A DNA stretch of 64,000 nt, taken from positions 29,625,503 to 29,689,502 of the forward strand of contig OZ024726.1 in assembly GCA_964016875.1 (NCBI GenBank). Reading direction: 5' to 3'. Below, one piece after another: positions 1 through 10,809 of this stretch. Both the position numbers and the translations under genes were made by a program. Position 1 is the stretch's first letter, and each line of letters begins with the position of its first letter. The notes under the pieces are model-generated. The model saw only the letters and a list, made by a program, of their open reading frames with translations, had not been told where the DNA came from and did not search any database. Source of the stretch: Fallopia convolvulus. Its lineage: Eukaryota > Streptophyta > Magnoliopsida > Caryophyllales > Polygonaceae.

Positions 1-3000
1 GCATCACACATTACCTCGAATGGAAGATTCCAATCGGGTGCCGCCATTATTGGAGCCGAGATCAAGGCATCTCTCAACCTACAAAAAGAACTCATGCAAT
101 CCTCGGAAAATACAAAGGGCACATCCTTCATCAAGAGGTTAGACAATGGTTTTGCAATTTTAGAAAAATCCTTGATGAACCGTCTATAAAATCCTGCATG
201 ACCTAAGAAACTCCTAACATCACGAACACAAGAGGGAGGAGGTAGTTTTTCAATTATTTCAACTTTAGCTTTATCTACTTCTATCCCCCTACTAGAAACT
301 AGGTGTCCTAGTACTATGCCTTCCTTCACCATGAAGTGGCATTTTTCCCAATTAAGCACCAAGCTAGTCTCCTCACATCTAGTCAAAACCTTGTCTAGGT
401 TAGCTAAGCAAACATCAAATGAGGAACCATAGACGGAGAAATCATCCATAAACACTTCTACTATATCCTCAACCATATCGGAGAAGATGGACATCATGCA
501 TCTTTGAAATGTTGTCGGCGCATTACATAAACCAAAAGGCATGCGTCTATAGGCAAAAGTCCCATAAGGACATGTGAATGTCGTCTTCTCTTGATCATCG
601 GGATGAATAGGGATTTGCCAAAACCCGCTATACCCGTCTAGGTAGCAAAAATATTCATGTTGTGCTAATCTTTCTAGGACTTGATCTATGAAAGGAAGAG
701 GAAAATGGTCCTTGCGAGTGCCACTATTAAGCTTACGGTAATCAATACACATACGCCATTTTGTTGTGGTTCTCATAGGTATCATTTCTCCCTTTTCATT
801 TTGCACAACGGTGAGACCTCCTTTCTTAGGAACTACATGCACGGGACTCACATACTTGCTATCGGAAATTGGGAAGATAATTCCCGCATCCAACATCCTA
901 AGTATTTCACTCTTTACCACTTCTTTCATGTTAGGATTTAATCTTCTTTGGGGTTCAATAGTGGGTTTATGGTTATCCTCCATATAGATCCTATGCATGC
1001 AAATTGAGGGAGAGATTCCCTTTAGTTCCTCTAGTGAATACCCTAAAGCTCCTCTATGTTTTCTTAGAACCTCTAACAACTTAGACTCCTCCTCATCATT
1101 CAAGTTGGCATTTATGATTACGGGTAAAGAAGAGTTGGGACCAAGAAATGCGTACCTCAAATCTTTTGGAAGCTCCTTGAGTTCTTGAGATGGTTCCGGT
1201 GGTGCTTGAACTTCTTCTTTCTCGGCCTTGAACACCTCCAAATAAGACATCCTTTCCTCCAATTGCTCATGCTCAATCATATTGAGGGCTAGACCTTGGC
1301 GCTCTATCTCAATTTCTCTAGGTGGTGGGGTGGCTTTCAACCTAAGCTCCCTTGGCCTTGACTTCTTAGAAACAGCTTCCCATTGCAATCCAAGAGGAAC
1401 TTGGATCATCTTAGCTTCCTTATGTACGGTCCCTTTTGAAGTTGGCCTAAAGAAAAACTCAATTTCTCTTCCTCCAATGTCAAGAGACAAGTGGCCCTTC
1501 TTTACATCAATGATTGCCTCAACCGTAGCAAGGAAAGGTCTCCCTAGTATGATCGGTTCACCCGGCACTTCTATCATGTCCACTACAACAAAGTCGATTG
1601 GGACATAGTGGCCTTCAATGCAAACGGAATAATCCTCGACGATACCAATTGGTTCAATGGACGACCCATCCGCTATCGTTAACCTCATGTTTACGGGAGC
1701 TATGAGACCCATAGATGTGGATTTCCATATGGTGTAAGGAATGATGCTCGTGCTTGCTCCAAGATCACACAAGGATTGGAAATTTTGAGACCCCACACCA
1801 ATGGTTATAGCAAAGCGACCGGGATCTCCTAGCTTTTGTGGTAACTCCAAGGTCTTGACTTCATCTTGCATTTCCACTATGGACCTCTTCTTGCTCAAAA
1901 TCTCCTTTAAAAACTTGGCATAAGATGGCATCTCGCTCAATGCATCGGTGAACGGGATAGAGATGTTCAAGCCTTGCAAGAGTTTGAGAAACCTCTTGAA
2001 CTTGTTCTCAACAACATCTTTTGGCTTCTTCGAGGGATATGGAAGAATTGTTGCACCTTGAATCTTGCTTGGATCAACCTCTTTGGACTTCCCCACTTCA
2101 CTTGCAACATTTCCTGGTTGGAACGACTTGGGCACCATGTCGGGCCCGATGTTGTGAATCTCGGTCCTGGTCAGTGGGGTTGGATCGAGGTCTGTGTACG
2201 TCGGTCCCGAGTTGCTCTCGACCTCGGTCCGTGGTGAGGGAGTCGGTCTTCTTGCTGGGTCGACTTCGGGGAACGTCGGACCCGACTTGCTGGGTAAGTT
2301 GGTCCGACGCTCTTCATTCTTCTTAGGCACGTGTGGCTCGGGTAGGCTTCGGCCACTTCTCAATCCAATTGCCCGGACTTCATTTTGATTGTTTTGAGCT
2401 CGAGGATTCTCCTCGGGTCGGCCCAGAAGTCTCTCATTCTCTCTCGGGGCTTGAGTCGCAATTTGAGCAAATTGATTGTCGACTTGCCTCCTCCATGCAC
2501 CAAACTCATTGAATTGGGTCCTCATCTCCTTGAACCCATCTCTCATCTCTTGAGAAAATATTTGTAGCTCATTGAATCCCGGTGGTCTATATGGTGGTGG
2601 TGGCGCCCTTGGCTCATTTTGGTTGAAGTTGTTGTTGTAACCTTGAGCTTGACCGTTGTTCCACCGGCCATTGCCACCATTGTTGAAATTGCCTCTTCCA
2701 CCGAAATTTCCTCGAACAAAGTTTGCCTCCTCAATTCGCTCGGCCAAGCGTACTTGGCTCTCATTCGGACAAACTTGTGTAGCATGTGCAAAGGATCCAT
2801 ACTCCTCACAAGCTCTAGCATTTTGCTTGTAGTAGTGGACTTGCCTCTTAAGCTTGCTCACTTCACCTTCAAGGAATTGGAGCTTCACATTCCTATCAAG
2901 GTCTTCTCCCTTTGGATCATATAACTTCCTTGCACCTTCACCTTGAACTTTCACCTCCTTGCTAGCTTGACTCACCCCATACATGGCCTCATAATCGGAT

Positions 3001-3842
3001 AGCTTGTCAAGTAGCTCCCAAGCTTGATCTGGTGTCAAGTCTATGAATCCACAATCGGTGTGGAGATTGAGCTTGTCCTTCGTTACCGGATTGATGCCTT
3101 GGAAAAATATGTCTTGAAGCACATATGGTTGTTGGCCATGAGTAGGACATTGGCGCAACATCTCCTTGAAACGGTCCCATGCTTCGAAGAGGGGCTCATT
3201 CGGACCTTGTTGAAAGCTTGCAATCTTCCTTCTTAACTCGGTTGTCTTCGAGGGCGGGAAGAACTTCATCAAGAAAGCGTCATAGAGTGTCTTCCAAGTT
3301 GTGATTGACCTAGGAGCTTGGCTCTCGAGCCAATGTGTGGCCTTGCCCCCAAGTGACCATTTGAACGCCTTTAGAAGCACATACTCCAATGTCTCCTCGT
3401 CAGTAGAGATCGTCTCACACATATCCACAAATCGTTTAACGTGCTCTATGGGACACTCATGTGGACGGCCCTCGAATTGATCACGCTTGATGAGGGCGAT
3501 GAATTGCGTCTTGATCTCAAAATTCTTGGCAACCTCGGGAAGCACAATAGCCGGCTCGGGTACCCTCAACTCCGGATGCATGTATTGGCGTGCATTCCGG
3601 GGTAGAGCATTGAGTTGAGCCTCGGCTCTCATCCGTTGCTCCCGTTCTCTTCTTGCCACCTCCTCTTGATTGTCCCTCTCAAGTTGCAATCTAGCCATTT
3701 CGGCCCTAAGTTGAGCCAACTCCTCATCAACATGGAGAGCTTGATTCTCCATCCTTTTCCTTCTTCGGGCTTCTGTGAGAATACTTTCCGGATCACTCAC
3801 AAACTCAAGCTCAAGTGTTCCTTTGGAGGAACGAGCTAGCAT
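1..3842 (-). CDS. Athila-type Ty3/gypsy gag-pol polyprotein, partial (element A)
   Basis: Read on the minus strand, one frame stays open from the ATG at 3842 to the window edge, about 1,280 codons, with no stop. Order of domains: N-terminal charged coil; retrotransposon gag (about residues 105-265); knuckle-like CEEYGSFAHATQVC near residue 345; a linker with box repeats (510-570); aspartic protease CDLGASTS near 690; reverse transcriptase with MCIDYRKL near 1030 and catalytic VFMDDF near 1130; the frame exits at the RNase H start, FEVMCDA. RNase H and integrase must lie beyond position 1. The second knuckle Cys is Tyr, so zinc binding is doubtful. It is the only undisturbed pol frame here, so A is probably the youngest element. 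Lineage is inferred from gag and protease motifs and the tRNA-Asp primer site. Confidence 0.9.
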   Translation of the reverse strand, partial: MLARSSKGTLELEFVSDPESILTEARRRKRMENQALHVDEELAQLRAEMARLQLERDNQEEVARREREQRMRAEAQLNALPRNARQYMHPELRVPEPAIVLPEVAKNFEIKTQFIALIKRDQFEGRPHECPIEHVKRFVDMCETISTDEETLEYVLLKAFKWSLGGKATHWLESQAPRSITTWKTLYDAFLMKFFPPSKTTELRRKIASFQQGPNEPLFEAWDRFKEMLRQCPTHGQQPYVLQDIFFQGINPVTKDKLNLHTDCGFIDLTPDQAWELLDKLSDYEAMYGVSQASKEVKVQGEGARKLYDPKGEDLDRNVKLQFLEGEVSKLKRQVHYYKQNARACEEYGSFAHATQVCPNESQVRLAERIEEANFVRGNFGGRGNFNNGGNGRWNNGQAQGYNNNFNQNEPRAPPPPYRPPGFNELQIFSQEMRDGFKEMRTQFNEFGAWRRQVDNQFAQIATQAPRENERLLGRPEENPRAQNNQNEVRAIGLRSGRSLPEPHVPKKNEERRTNLPSKSGPTFPEVDPARRPTPSPRTEVESNSGPTYTDLDPTPLTRTEIHNIGPDMVPKSFQPGNVASEVGKSKEVDPSKIQGATILPYPSKKPKDVVENKFKRFLKLLQGLNISIPFTDALSEMPSYAKFLKEILSKKRSIVEMQDEVKTLELPQKLGDPGRFAITIGVGSQNFQSLCDLGASTSIIPYTIWKSTSMGLIAPVNMRLTIADGSSIEPIGIVEDYSVCIEGHYVPIDFVVVDMIEVPGEPIILGRPFLATVEAIIDVKKGHLSLDIGGREIEFFFRPTSKGTVHKEAKMIQVPLGLQWEAVSKKSRPRELRLKATPPPREIEIERQGLALNMIEHEQLEERMSYLEVFKAEKEEVQAPPEPSQELKELPKDLRYAFLGPNSSLPVIINANLNDEEESKLLEVLRKHRGALGYSLEELKGISPSICMHRIYMEDNHKPTIEPQRRLNPNMKEVVKSEILRMLDAGIIFPISDSKYVSPVHVVPKKGGLTVVQNEKGEMIPMRTTTKWRMCIDYRKLNSGTRKDHFPLPFIDQVLERLAQHEYFCYLDGYSGFWQIPIHPDDQEKTTFTCPYGTFAYRRMPFGLCNAPTTFQRCMMSIFSDMVEDIVEVFMDDFSVYGSSFDVCLANLDKVLTRCEETSLVLNWEKCHFMVKEGIVLGHLVSSRGIEVDKAKVEIIEKLPPPSCVRDVRSFLGHAGFYRRFIKDFSKIAKPLSNLLMKDVPFVFSEDCMSSFCRLRDALISAPIMAAPDWNLPFEVMCD
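2130..2310 (-). repeat. box array in the gag-protease linker of element A
   Basis: Boxes of the type TCGGGCCCGA or TCGGTCCGA lie at 2140, 2161, 2201, 2224, 2276 and 2299. The pairs 2140/2161, 2201/2224 and 2276/2299 are 21, 23 and 23 bp apart. The same boxes occur in this element's LTR. The array is inside the open gag-pol frame, between the LRSG motif and the conserved segment before protease. Confidence 0.75.
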
Positions 3843-3970
3843 ACACCTATGAAACAAAAACACAAACCAAAACAAATCAAAAACAAACAAAGGGTTTGGG
3901 CTATTCCCTCACCCAAATCACTACCAAAACACAAGATACTCACCAAATTGGCACTCAATGCACTTAGACT

Positions 3971-3988
3971 TCCCCGGCAACGGCGCCA
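3971..3988 (-). other. primer binding site of element A (tRNA-Asp)
   Basis: On the minus strand this reads TGGCGCCGTTGCCGGGGA, a perfect 18-nt complement to the 3' end of plant tRNA-Asp(GTC) as remembered. It lies six bases inside the LTR end at 3995, the normal place for a minus-strand primer site. Complementarity stops after 18 nt, unlike element C. Confidence 0.85.
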
Positions 3989-4156
3989 ATCTTTTGATCG
4001 CTCTCGGATGCGAGGGTCAAGAGATACAATTTATAACCCGACCCCGTTGTAGTACGTGGTGGGTGTCGAACACTCGGGAAGTCTACTCGATCGATGTGCC
4101 TAGATACTAGGGAGCTAGAAAGGAGAGCATAAAACAAAGGAAAACAAAGAAAACAG

Positions 4157-4239
4157 TCGGGACCGACACTGAGGTCACGTCGGGCCCGATGTTGGTGACA
4201 ATAGGAAGTCGGGACCGACGTAGGGTAAGTCGGGCCCGA
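4157..4239. repeat. LTR box cluster 1, element A
   Basis: Four boxes: TCGGGACCGA at 4157, TCGGGCCCGA at 4180, TCGGGACCGA at 4209 and TCGGGCCCGA at 4230. Pair spacing is 23 and 21 bp. The first and third share one variant and the second and fourth the other, so the pair itself is the repeating unit. Confidence 0.75.
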
Positions 4240-4965
4240 GGTAGTTGGGTTTGTCGAACTTCAAAGATTAGAAGTAGATCTTGGGCTTTTGGGTTCCTTC
4301 TCTAGTAGATTAAGGCTTATCCACCCCAATTCAAGCAATGAGTGATGATCGGACTAGGATCGAGTGCTTTCGCCCTCGTTCCAACCACTTCTACACATCG
4401 ATCATTGGGGAAATCCCCTTCGAAGCAAGGTCTTGAGATTGGCACATGTTCACTTTCGCTACTTTGCCAATCACAAGCCTTGATTCCCAACTTTCGCAAG
4501 GAATTGTAGCTCTATGTAGAGTGGGTTCCTTAGATCAAGCACTCAAGGCTATGGAATTGGGGTTTCTAGCCCAAACCTAGCTAGGGTTTTCCCCCATAAC
4601 CCAAGATCAAGGAGATCTACTCCATAAGGCAAACAAAGAAAGCAAACAAATCAAAAGGGAAAGCAATCAACATCATCAATCTCAAAACAAAGCAAAGTTT
4701 CATTCAAATCAAAAGCAATCCACAAATTCCAATCAAGGGTTTCCAAATCCACAAGATCAAAACAAAGCAAAGCTAATCTATCAACCAAACCTATCAATCT
4801 TCCTCTCCCTTGGCCGATTCTCTCTCTCTTCCTTCTCCTCTCCTTCCTCCTTGCTCTCCAAGAATCCTCTTGGCTCCCTTGGAATTCCCCCCTTTTGTGT
4901 GTATGAGAGGGCCCTTTCCCTCCTTTTGTGTGTATGAGAGGCCCCTTTCTTAGAAGACAAGAGGG

Positions 4966-4976
4966 CCTTTTATAGA
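4966..4976 (-). promoter_or_regulatory. TATA box of element A LTR
   Basis: The minus strand reads CTATAAAAGGCCC here, a strong plant TATA box in the middle of the LTR. Transcription would run toward lower coordinates through the 31-bp duplication and the primer site into gag. The start is expected near 4935-4945. Confidence 0.6.
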
Positions 4977-5032
4977 TTAGATGAGGGGCAAAAGTGGAAG
5001 TCCACAAATTCGTGCCTTGGAGCCCAAGTAGT

Positions 5033-5144
5033 TCGGTGACCGACTCGGACCGACACGGAGGACCTCGGGCCCGAGTTACTGTGCATCTCGGTCCGAGGTT
5101 GGAAACTTCAAAGTCGGGCCCGACGTGGTTGCAACTCGGTCCTG
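5033..5144. repeat. LTR box cluster 2, element A
   Basis: Boxes lie at 5033 (TCGGTGACCGA), 5044 (TCGGACCGA), 5065 (TCGGGCCCGA), 5088 (TCGGTCCGA), 5114 (TCGGGCCCGA) and 5136 (TCGGTCCTGA). Successive spacings of 21, 23 and 22 bp recur. The cluster is in the upstream (U3) part of the LTR. Confidence 0.75.
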
Positions 5145-5429
5145 ACCTCGTTCCACCTTCTTCTTAGTTGGCTTCTCTTGTTCTTCTTCATGGCTTGCTT
5201 CTCTCTTTCCCGCTTTAGCTCGGCCTTTGCTCCATGTATCGACCCTCCTTCAAATCGATCCTCGATTCATGCCAAATTACCTACAAAACACATAAAATGC
5301 GCATAGTCTCCGAATCTCATAGAAATACGGGAACTAAGCTAAAAAGGAACAAAACGCACAAGAAAAGGGGAAAAAGAAACATATTTACAAAGGAAATCAC
5401 ATATGAAAACACCACCAAATAGAGAGACA

Positions 5430-6135
5430 TCAAGGTCCTCTCCGATCTCCCACTTCGGCAGGTCCTCCACCAGCCCGCCCTCTCTGGGCAGATGACGAAG
5501 TGGGCAGTCGAGCTCTTCGAGTTCGACATCAGCTACCTCCCTAGGACTGCGATGAAGGGCCATGCATTCGCTGACTTCATGGTAGAAGTAACCTTCCCCG
5601 AGACTGACGGTAGAACAGAGGAATGGAAGGTCTTTGTCGATGGCTCGTGGTGCAACGTCGGGGGCGGGGCTGGCATATTTCACGTCGGTCCCTCAATCAA
5701 GACGGAGTATGCGTTAACTTCTCCTTTGACGCCACCAATAACGAGACTGAGTATGAGGTCATGATTGCCGGGATAAAGATGGCGCTGCTCAGCGGGGCTC
5801 GTAAGATCAGAGTATACACCGATTCCGAGTTGGTGGCGCGGCAATTGAACAGACAGTATGATACCAAAATGGGGTTCCTGCCCGCGTACCGAGAAAAAGT
5901 CAAGGCCTTGGTATCTTGCCTAGAAACATTCGCGGTAGAATCCGTTCCACGCGCTGCGAACATGAAGGCAGATGCTCTCACACGGTTGGGTTCGGCCCTT
6001 CCCTTAGAGGTGGTAAATCGCGTGATGGTGGAGAGAAAGCTCTCGCGGAGTGTGAACGGCGAGGTTCTCTCCGTCAAATTCGGGGACTGGAGGATTCCCA
6101 TCACAAGGATATGTGGAAAGCGGCGTCCTTCCTAA
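5430..6135 (+). pseudogene. second RNase H domain of element B pol
   Basis: The translation has the acidic residues of an RNase H fold: FVDGSW near 5630, NETEYEVMIAGI near 5745, VYTDSELVARQ near 5815 and NMKADALTRL near 5960. Upstream, TKWAVELFEFDISYLPR marks the end of the ordinary RNase H. A frameshift lies near 5690-5700 and another near 6110, before integrase. The 5' part of pol is absent because element A begins at 5417. This tandem RNase H arrangement is typical of the Tat clade. Confidence 0.8.
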
Positions 6136-7348
6136 GGACCCCGCTGAGGCAAGAAAACTCAAAATGCAGGCAGCCCGCTACTGTGTCATCGGTGGGCGGC
6201 TCTATCAACGAGGTTTTGTAGAACCCAAATTGCTATGCGTGTCGACCGAGGACGTAGAACACATCCTGTTTGAGGCACATGACGGGGTCTATGGCGGCCA
6301 CCCGGGTTGGCGTGCCTTGTCGCCCGAAATCGCCCACTTGGGATACTTTTGGCCCACCCTCAAGCAGGACGCGAGGGCTTATGTTCAGAAGTGTGACGGG
6401 TGCCAGAAGCACGCCAACATTTAGCATGCCCTGACCTCGCGCATGCGCTCGATCCATGCACGCTGCCCCTTTGCGATGTGGGGGATGGACATTTTAGGGC
6501 CCTTCCCCAAGGCCGTGAGGCATGTGAAGTACATCCTCGTCATCGTCGACTACTTCATGAAGTGGGTTGAGCCATAGGCAATAGAAAAAATCACAGGAAC
6601 GAAGGTCTGCAACTTCCTATGGAAAAACCTCATATATCGCTTTGGGGTCCCCATGACCATCATGACCGACCATGGTCCCCAGTTTGATTGCGAGGAAACT
6701 CATACCTTTTTCTCCGAACTTGGCATAACCCTCAAGTTTTCGTCAGTGGCCCATCCTCAATCAAACGGCAAGGTAGAAAACGTCAATGCCCGGATCCTGT
6801 CCGATCTTAAGAAGCGACTGGGCACAGCACAAGGCCACTGGGCGGAGCTTCTCCCACTTGTCCTATGGACATATCTGACGACTGCGCGTCGCGCCATGGG
6901 GGAGACACCTTTCGCTTTGACCTACGGGGTGGACGCGATAATCCCGGTGGAAACCTTGGTCCCTTCAGCAAGGGTTTTCGGCTTCAACGAAAAAGAAAAC
7001 GAGGCCAATCTCAGGGTAGAATTGCAGTTCAGGGACGAACTCCGTGAAGTCGCCGCCCTGCGTTCCGCGGAATACAAGCGACGTGTGGCGGTGTATCATG
7101 ACAAGAAGGTAAGACCCTGGGTTTTGGTCTCGGGGAATTTCGTTTTAAGACGAACCGAAGGCGGCAAGCTAGACCCGAACTGGGAGGGGTCATATCTCCT
7201 CAGGGAGGAAGTCGCGCCCGGAGCCTTTAAACGTAAGGATAGCGAGGGGCGCACTCTAAGCAAAATTGGAATGTCGCTTGGCTCCAAAGGTACTATGCGT
7301 AGAGGTCTCCAAGGAAAAATCTCGTTGTCACCAAAATTTTGTGAATAA
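6113..7348 (+). pseudogene. integrase region of element B pol
   Basis: The zinc-binding HHCC region is readable (EAHDGVYGGHPG, then KCDGCQKH). The catalytic core has WGMDILGPF near 6480, MTDHGPQF near 6660 and QSNGKVENVN near 6765, which supply the DDE residues. In-frame TAG codons near 6422 and 6576 split it. The C-terminal half (6653-7348) is open and ends in a basic, chromodomain-less tail. Non-functional as it stands. Confidence 0.8.
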
Positions 7349-7415
7349 AGGGTGATGTGTTATTTTCCGATGTCATCTCAATATGGAAACCTTGCATTGA
7401 GGGCGTGTTCGCTGA

Positions 7416-7880
7416 AATCCACCCCTCGCTTCCCGCTTGGGGTTGGAGATTCTCAGTTTTAAGTGCGCGAATCCACACCTCGCTTCCCGCTTGGGGTTGG
7501 AGATTCTTAGTTTTAAGTATGCGAATCCACCCCTCGCTTCCCGCTTGGGGTTGGAGATTCTAAGTTTTAAGTGTGCGAATCCACCCCTCGCTTCCCGCTG
7601 GGGGTTGGACATTCTTAGTTTTAAGTGTGCGAATCCACCCCTCGCTTCCCGCTTGGGGTTGGAGATTCTTAGTTTTAAGTGCGCGAATCCACCCCTCGCT
7701 TCCCGCTTGGGGTTGGAGATTCTGAGTTTTAAGTGCACAAATTCACCCCTCGCTTCCCTCTTGGGGTTGGAGATTCTCAATTTTAAGTGCGCAAATCCAC
7801 CCCTTGCTCCCGCTTGGGGTTGGAGATTCTCGGTTTTAAGTGCGCAAACCCACCCCTCGCTTCCCGCCTGGGGTTGGGAA
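7416..7880. repeat. 54-bp tandem array, about 8.5 copies
   Basis: Units start with AATCCACCCCTCGC at 7416, 7470, 7524, 7578, 7632, 7686 and 7740, then slightly out of register near 7793 and 7847. The period is exactly 54 bp for seven units. It lies directly after integrase, in the 3' untranslated part of element B. Because 54 is a multiple of three, long frames stay open on both strands; I do not regard them as genes. Confidence 0.9.
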
Positions 7881-7889
7881 CAACCAAAT

Positions 7890-8150
7890 CTCTATCATGC
7901 GCGATCCGAGCGAGGCTCGTGATCGCCGCAAAAAATCTATCATGCGCGATCCGAGCGAGGCTCGTGATCGCCGCATATAATCTATCATGCGTGATCCGAG
8001 TGAGGCTCGTGATCGTTGTATAAAATCTATTATGCGCGATCCGAGCGAGGCTCGTGTTTGCCGCATAAAATCTATCAAGCGCGATCCGAGCGAGGCTCGT
8101 GATCGCCGCATATAATGCGCGATCCCAGCGAGGCTCGGGATCGCTGCATA
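7890..8150. repeat. 45-bp tandem array, about 5.8 copies, dyad-rich
   Basis: Units recur at 7896, 7941, 7986, 8031 and 8076 with an exact 45-bp period, then a shortened last copy to about 8150. Each unit contains nested inverted repeats (GCGATC and GATCGC flanking CGAGC-GAG-GCTCG), so each is an imperfect dyad of about 26 bp. Related copies of CCGAGCGAGGCTCG occur at about 9685 and 9738, in a non-coding gap of the antisense gene. Confidence 0.85.
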
Positions 8151-10809
8151 GTTGACAAATAATAATGACCTGATTTGGCTCGAGCAGTTCGCAAGTCTTG
8201 CAGCGCTCGGGCCATGGGGTTGGATCAAGATGTAATGGGCCTTTGGAACCCTCGAAGGGCACGCGACGTAATCACAAACAAAGATAGAAAGAAAAGTGCA
8301 TAAAATAAGGTCGCGAAGGCCAAAGTATCATAATTGCAGACCCCAGCGGGGTCACCAAAATCCTTAAAAACAAAGATTACAAGGACCCCAGCTGGGCGCG
8401 GTGATAATAACTTGGAGATCAGGGGTGGGCGTGTCCGGTGCGGGGTTGGGATCGCCCAGGGCGGGGTTCGGCCCTTCTTGGATCGAGAGATCTTCGGCAG
8501 GAACTTCGTTGTCGCTCGACGCGACCCCACCATCATTGTCGAGGAAGAATTCACATTCTCCCTCGGGATCCTCCCCGGTCTCCCCCATGGTCAATCCATA
8601 GTTGGGGATGAAAAAGACAATGCGGGGATCGAAGTGCCGATACTTTGCAACCGCCTGCCGCACCCCCACGCGAATAGCCTACCAGTACATCGCATCAACG
8701 CTGCTCAACAACTATTCTTGGTACTCAGAAGACTCAACATATTTGGGCCCTGCAGCCTCCACCTCTTCATTAAGCTCCTTGATCCGGTGGTGAAGGCTGA
8801 TGTTCTCTTCCTCGACCATCTGGAGCTCCGACTCTTTCTCCTTGAAATACTTGTGTTCCTCGGAGAGTTTTGTCAGGAGATCCTCATTCGAGGCTTGTAG
8901 GTCCCTAACATGGGCCTTCGCCTCCTCCTCCTTCTCCATGGTCGCCTCCTTGGCCTCATCCTTCGCCGCGATCTCCGCGGCCCGAACTCGCCTCTCAGCC
9001 TCGGCGAGATCTTTCTCCTTCTTCGTGCAATCCTCCGTGCGGGCCTTAAGTGCCGCCTCCATCTTGTCCATTCTCCTATGGAGGAGGTTGATGCGACTAT
9101 AATTGTAGTTCTCGAAGAAGTTGTGCTGAAAAACCAAAAGTATGTTAGGAGAGGACAATCATGAGAAAACAAGCGAGGCTTACAAAGAAAAACAAAACGT
9201 ACCATCGTTGAGTAGCGGAGGGCCTCGTCATTAAGGGCGTCCTCGGATAGATTGTTCGCCCACGCAATCTCCTCGTCATTAAGGGGAGAAAAGAGCCCCC
9301 CCCCCCCCCCCCTCAAAATTGGGGTTGGGGACGATCTCCCTCCCTAAGGAACTGCGTTGGCCATCCCCCTTGTGTTTCTTCTTTTTTTCCTTGCAGGACG
9401 ACGCCCCCGCTTCCTTTCGCTTGGACCCGGCCCCATCGCCGGATCCTCGGGGAGCCTGTGAGGTCGCCCTGGTAGTGTCTCCTTTGGTTGCCTTCCCCTC
9501 AATAATCTTTACCCTTGCGGCCTTCGCAGGGGCCGACGCTTTCGCTGTCGAGGCCGGCGCCTTCGCCGTCAGGGCCTTCGGGGCCCGAGAGGTCTGTGCG
9601 GGCGGCTTTCTTTCCCTGTACCCTCGAGGCCAAGGCATCCAAAAGATTCATTAGAAAAACAAGCGAGTTAGTAAAACAAGCGTGGTCCGAGCGAGGCTCG
9701 CGATCATCGCAAACAATCAAAATCTTAAATACCCGACCCGAGCGAGGTTCGTGTTTACTACATGTAATCCAAAACTAACACAGTAAAACAAGAAACAATG
9801 CAAAAACGAGAAAACATAAAGAAATAGGTACCCTCTGCGCCCCGAGGTTCGAGAAGGTGAGACTCAAACCCGCCCGCTCGAGCCAGTCCTGCACCAGGTA
9901 TTCCTAGTAGGGCGCTTGGCGCGGCGTTGCAAACTGAGCCTTGATCTCGGCGACATCCAGCGTCCCCTTAGGATGGAAAAAATTGTCCGGTGCCGAGGGG
10001 AAGTTAAGAAACCTCCCAGAGCGGTCTCGGACCAAGAACCATTGGTCCTTCCACTAACCGACGTTCGACGGGGTAGTGGTGATCTTGAGCCCAAGTAAAC
10101 TTAGGTTAATGAGGCATGACTTCTGCTCTCGTCTCACCATAAACAAACTCGTCATGACATCCATATCCGGCCCCTCCCCGAGCTCGTGGCTTCGGATGGT
10201 GTGCGCGCACAGAAGCCTCCATGCGTTGGCAAACAATTGCGCGGGGTAGATATGCATCAAGCACAAGAAGTCGACTATGTGTCGGGCTAGCGATAGCCGG
10301 AAGTCAGCCTGGAGGCTGGGAAAATGAACGACCACGCACTGTTCATATAGTGCCAAGGAGCAGCCCTCCCCTTCGGGGAGTGCCAACTCGACCCCCTCGG
10401 GCCTTCTCAAGAGCCTCCTGCTTGAGAACTGTCGGGGGGCCCTCGGGCAAAACGATGGGTTTGGGGTCATCGTTATCCGCTCCTGGAGGATGGGAGCAAC
10501 GCACGACCTGAGTCGGTAATGTACTCCGCGAAGAAACTCAGCTGGTCATTGAAGTCAGACGATTGCGCATCAAGGGCGCCAAGTTCTTCATCAGAAATCG
10601 AAGATGATACCATCTCAACCCCGGAAGACGTGTGTAATTGAGGAAAGCACGAGGTAACCGAAGTATCGGAGGCACTAGGTGAAGTTTCGTTGAACACAAT
10701 CGAAGGGGACCTCGGGTTCTGGTAGTCGCTAGTCTCAACGCTTCCTACGGTCTCAGAAGATTCTTCGTAAAATTTCTCCTGGAGCTTGAATGCGAAGCCT
10801 GGTGGAGGG

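Larger units (their letters stand above)
3995..5417 (-). mobile_element. 5' LTR of element A
   Basis: This minus-strand LTR, about 1.42 kb, ends with CA next to the primer site (3995-3996 on the plus strand read TG) and begins with TG near 5414-5417; the outer boundary is uncertain by a few bases. It holds a TATA box, a 31-bp direct duplication around 4891-4945 and two clusters of GTCGGGCCCGAC-type boxes. It abuts element B, which it probably interrupted; the other LTR lies outside the window. Confidence 0.75.

Noticed and set aside
7373..7922. Repetitive 135- and 161-residue frames on opposite strands
   Set aside because: They result from a 54-bp repeat whose length is divisible by three. 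No start context, no domain, and both strands are equally open.
7416..8150. CRISPR-like array
   Set aside because: Repeats are contiguous with no unique spacers, in plant retrotransposon DNA.
7783..8262. Repetitive frames across the 45-bp array
   Set aside because: Same reason: 45 is a multiple of three, and all frames stay open by periodicity.
9297..9313. Poly-C run as a programmed frameshift site
   Set aside because: The gene has other disabling changes, and homopolymer slippage or sequencing error is simpler.
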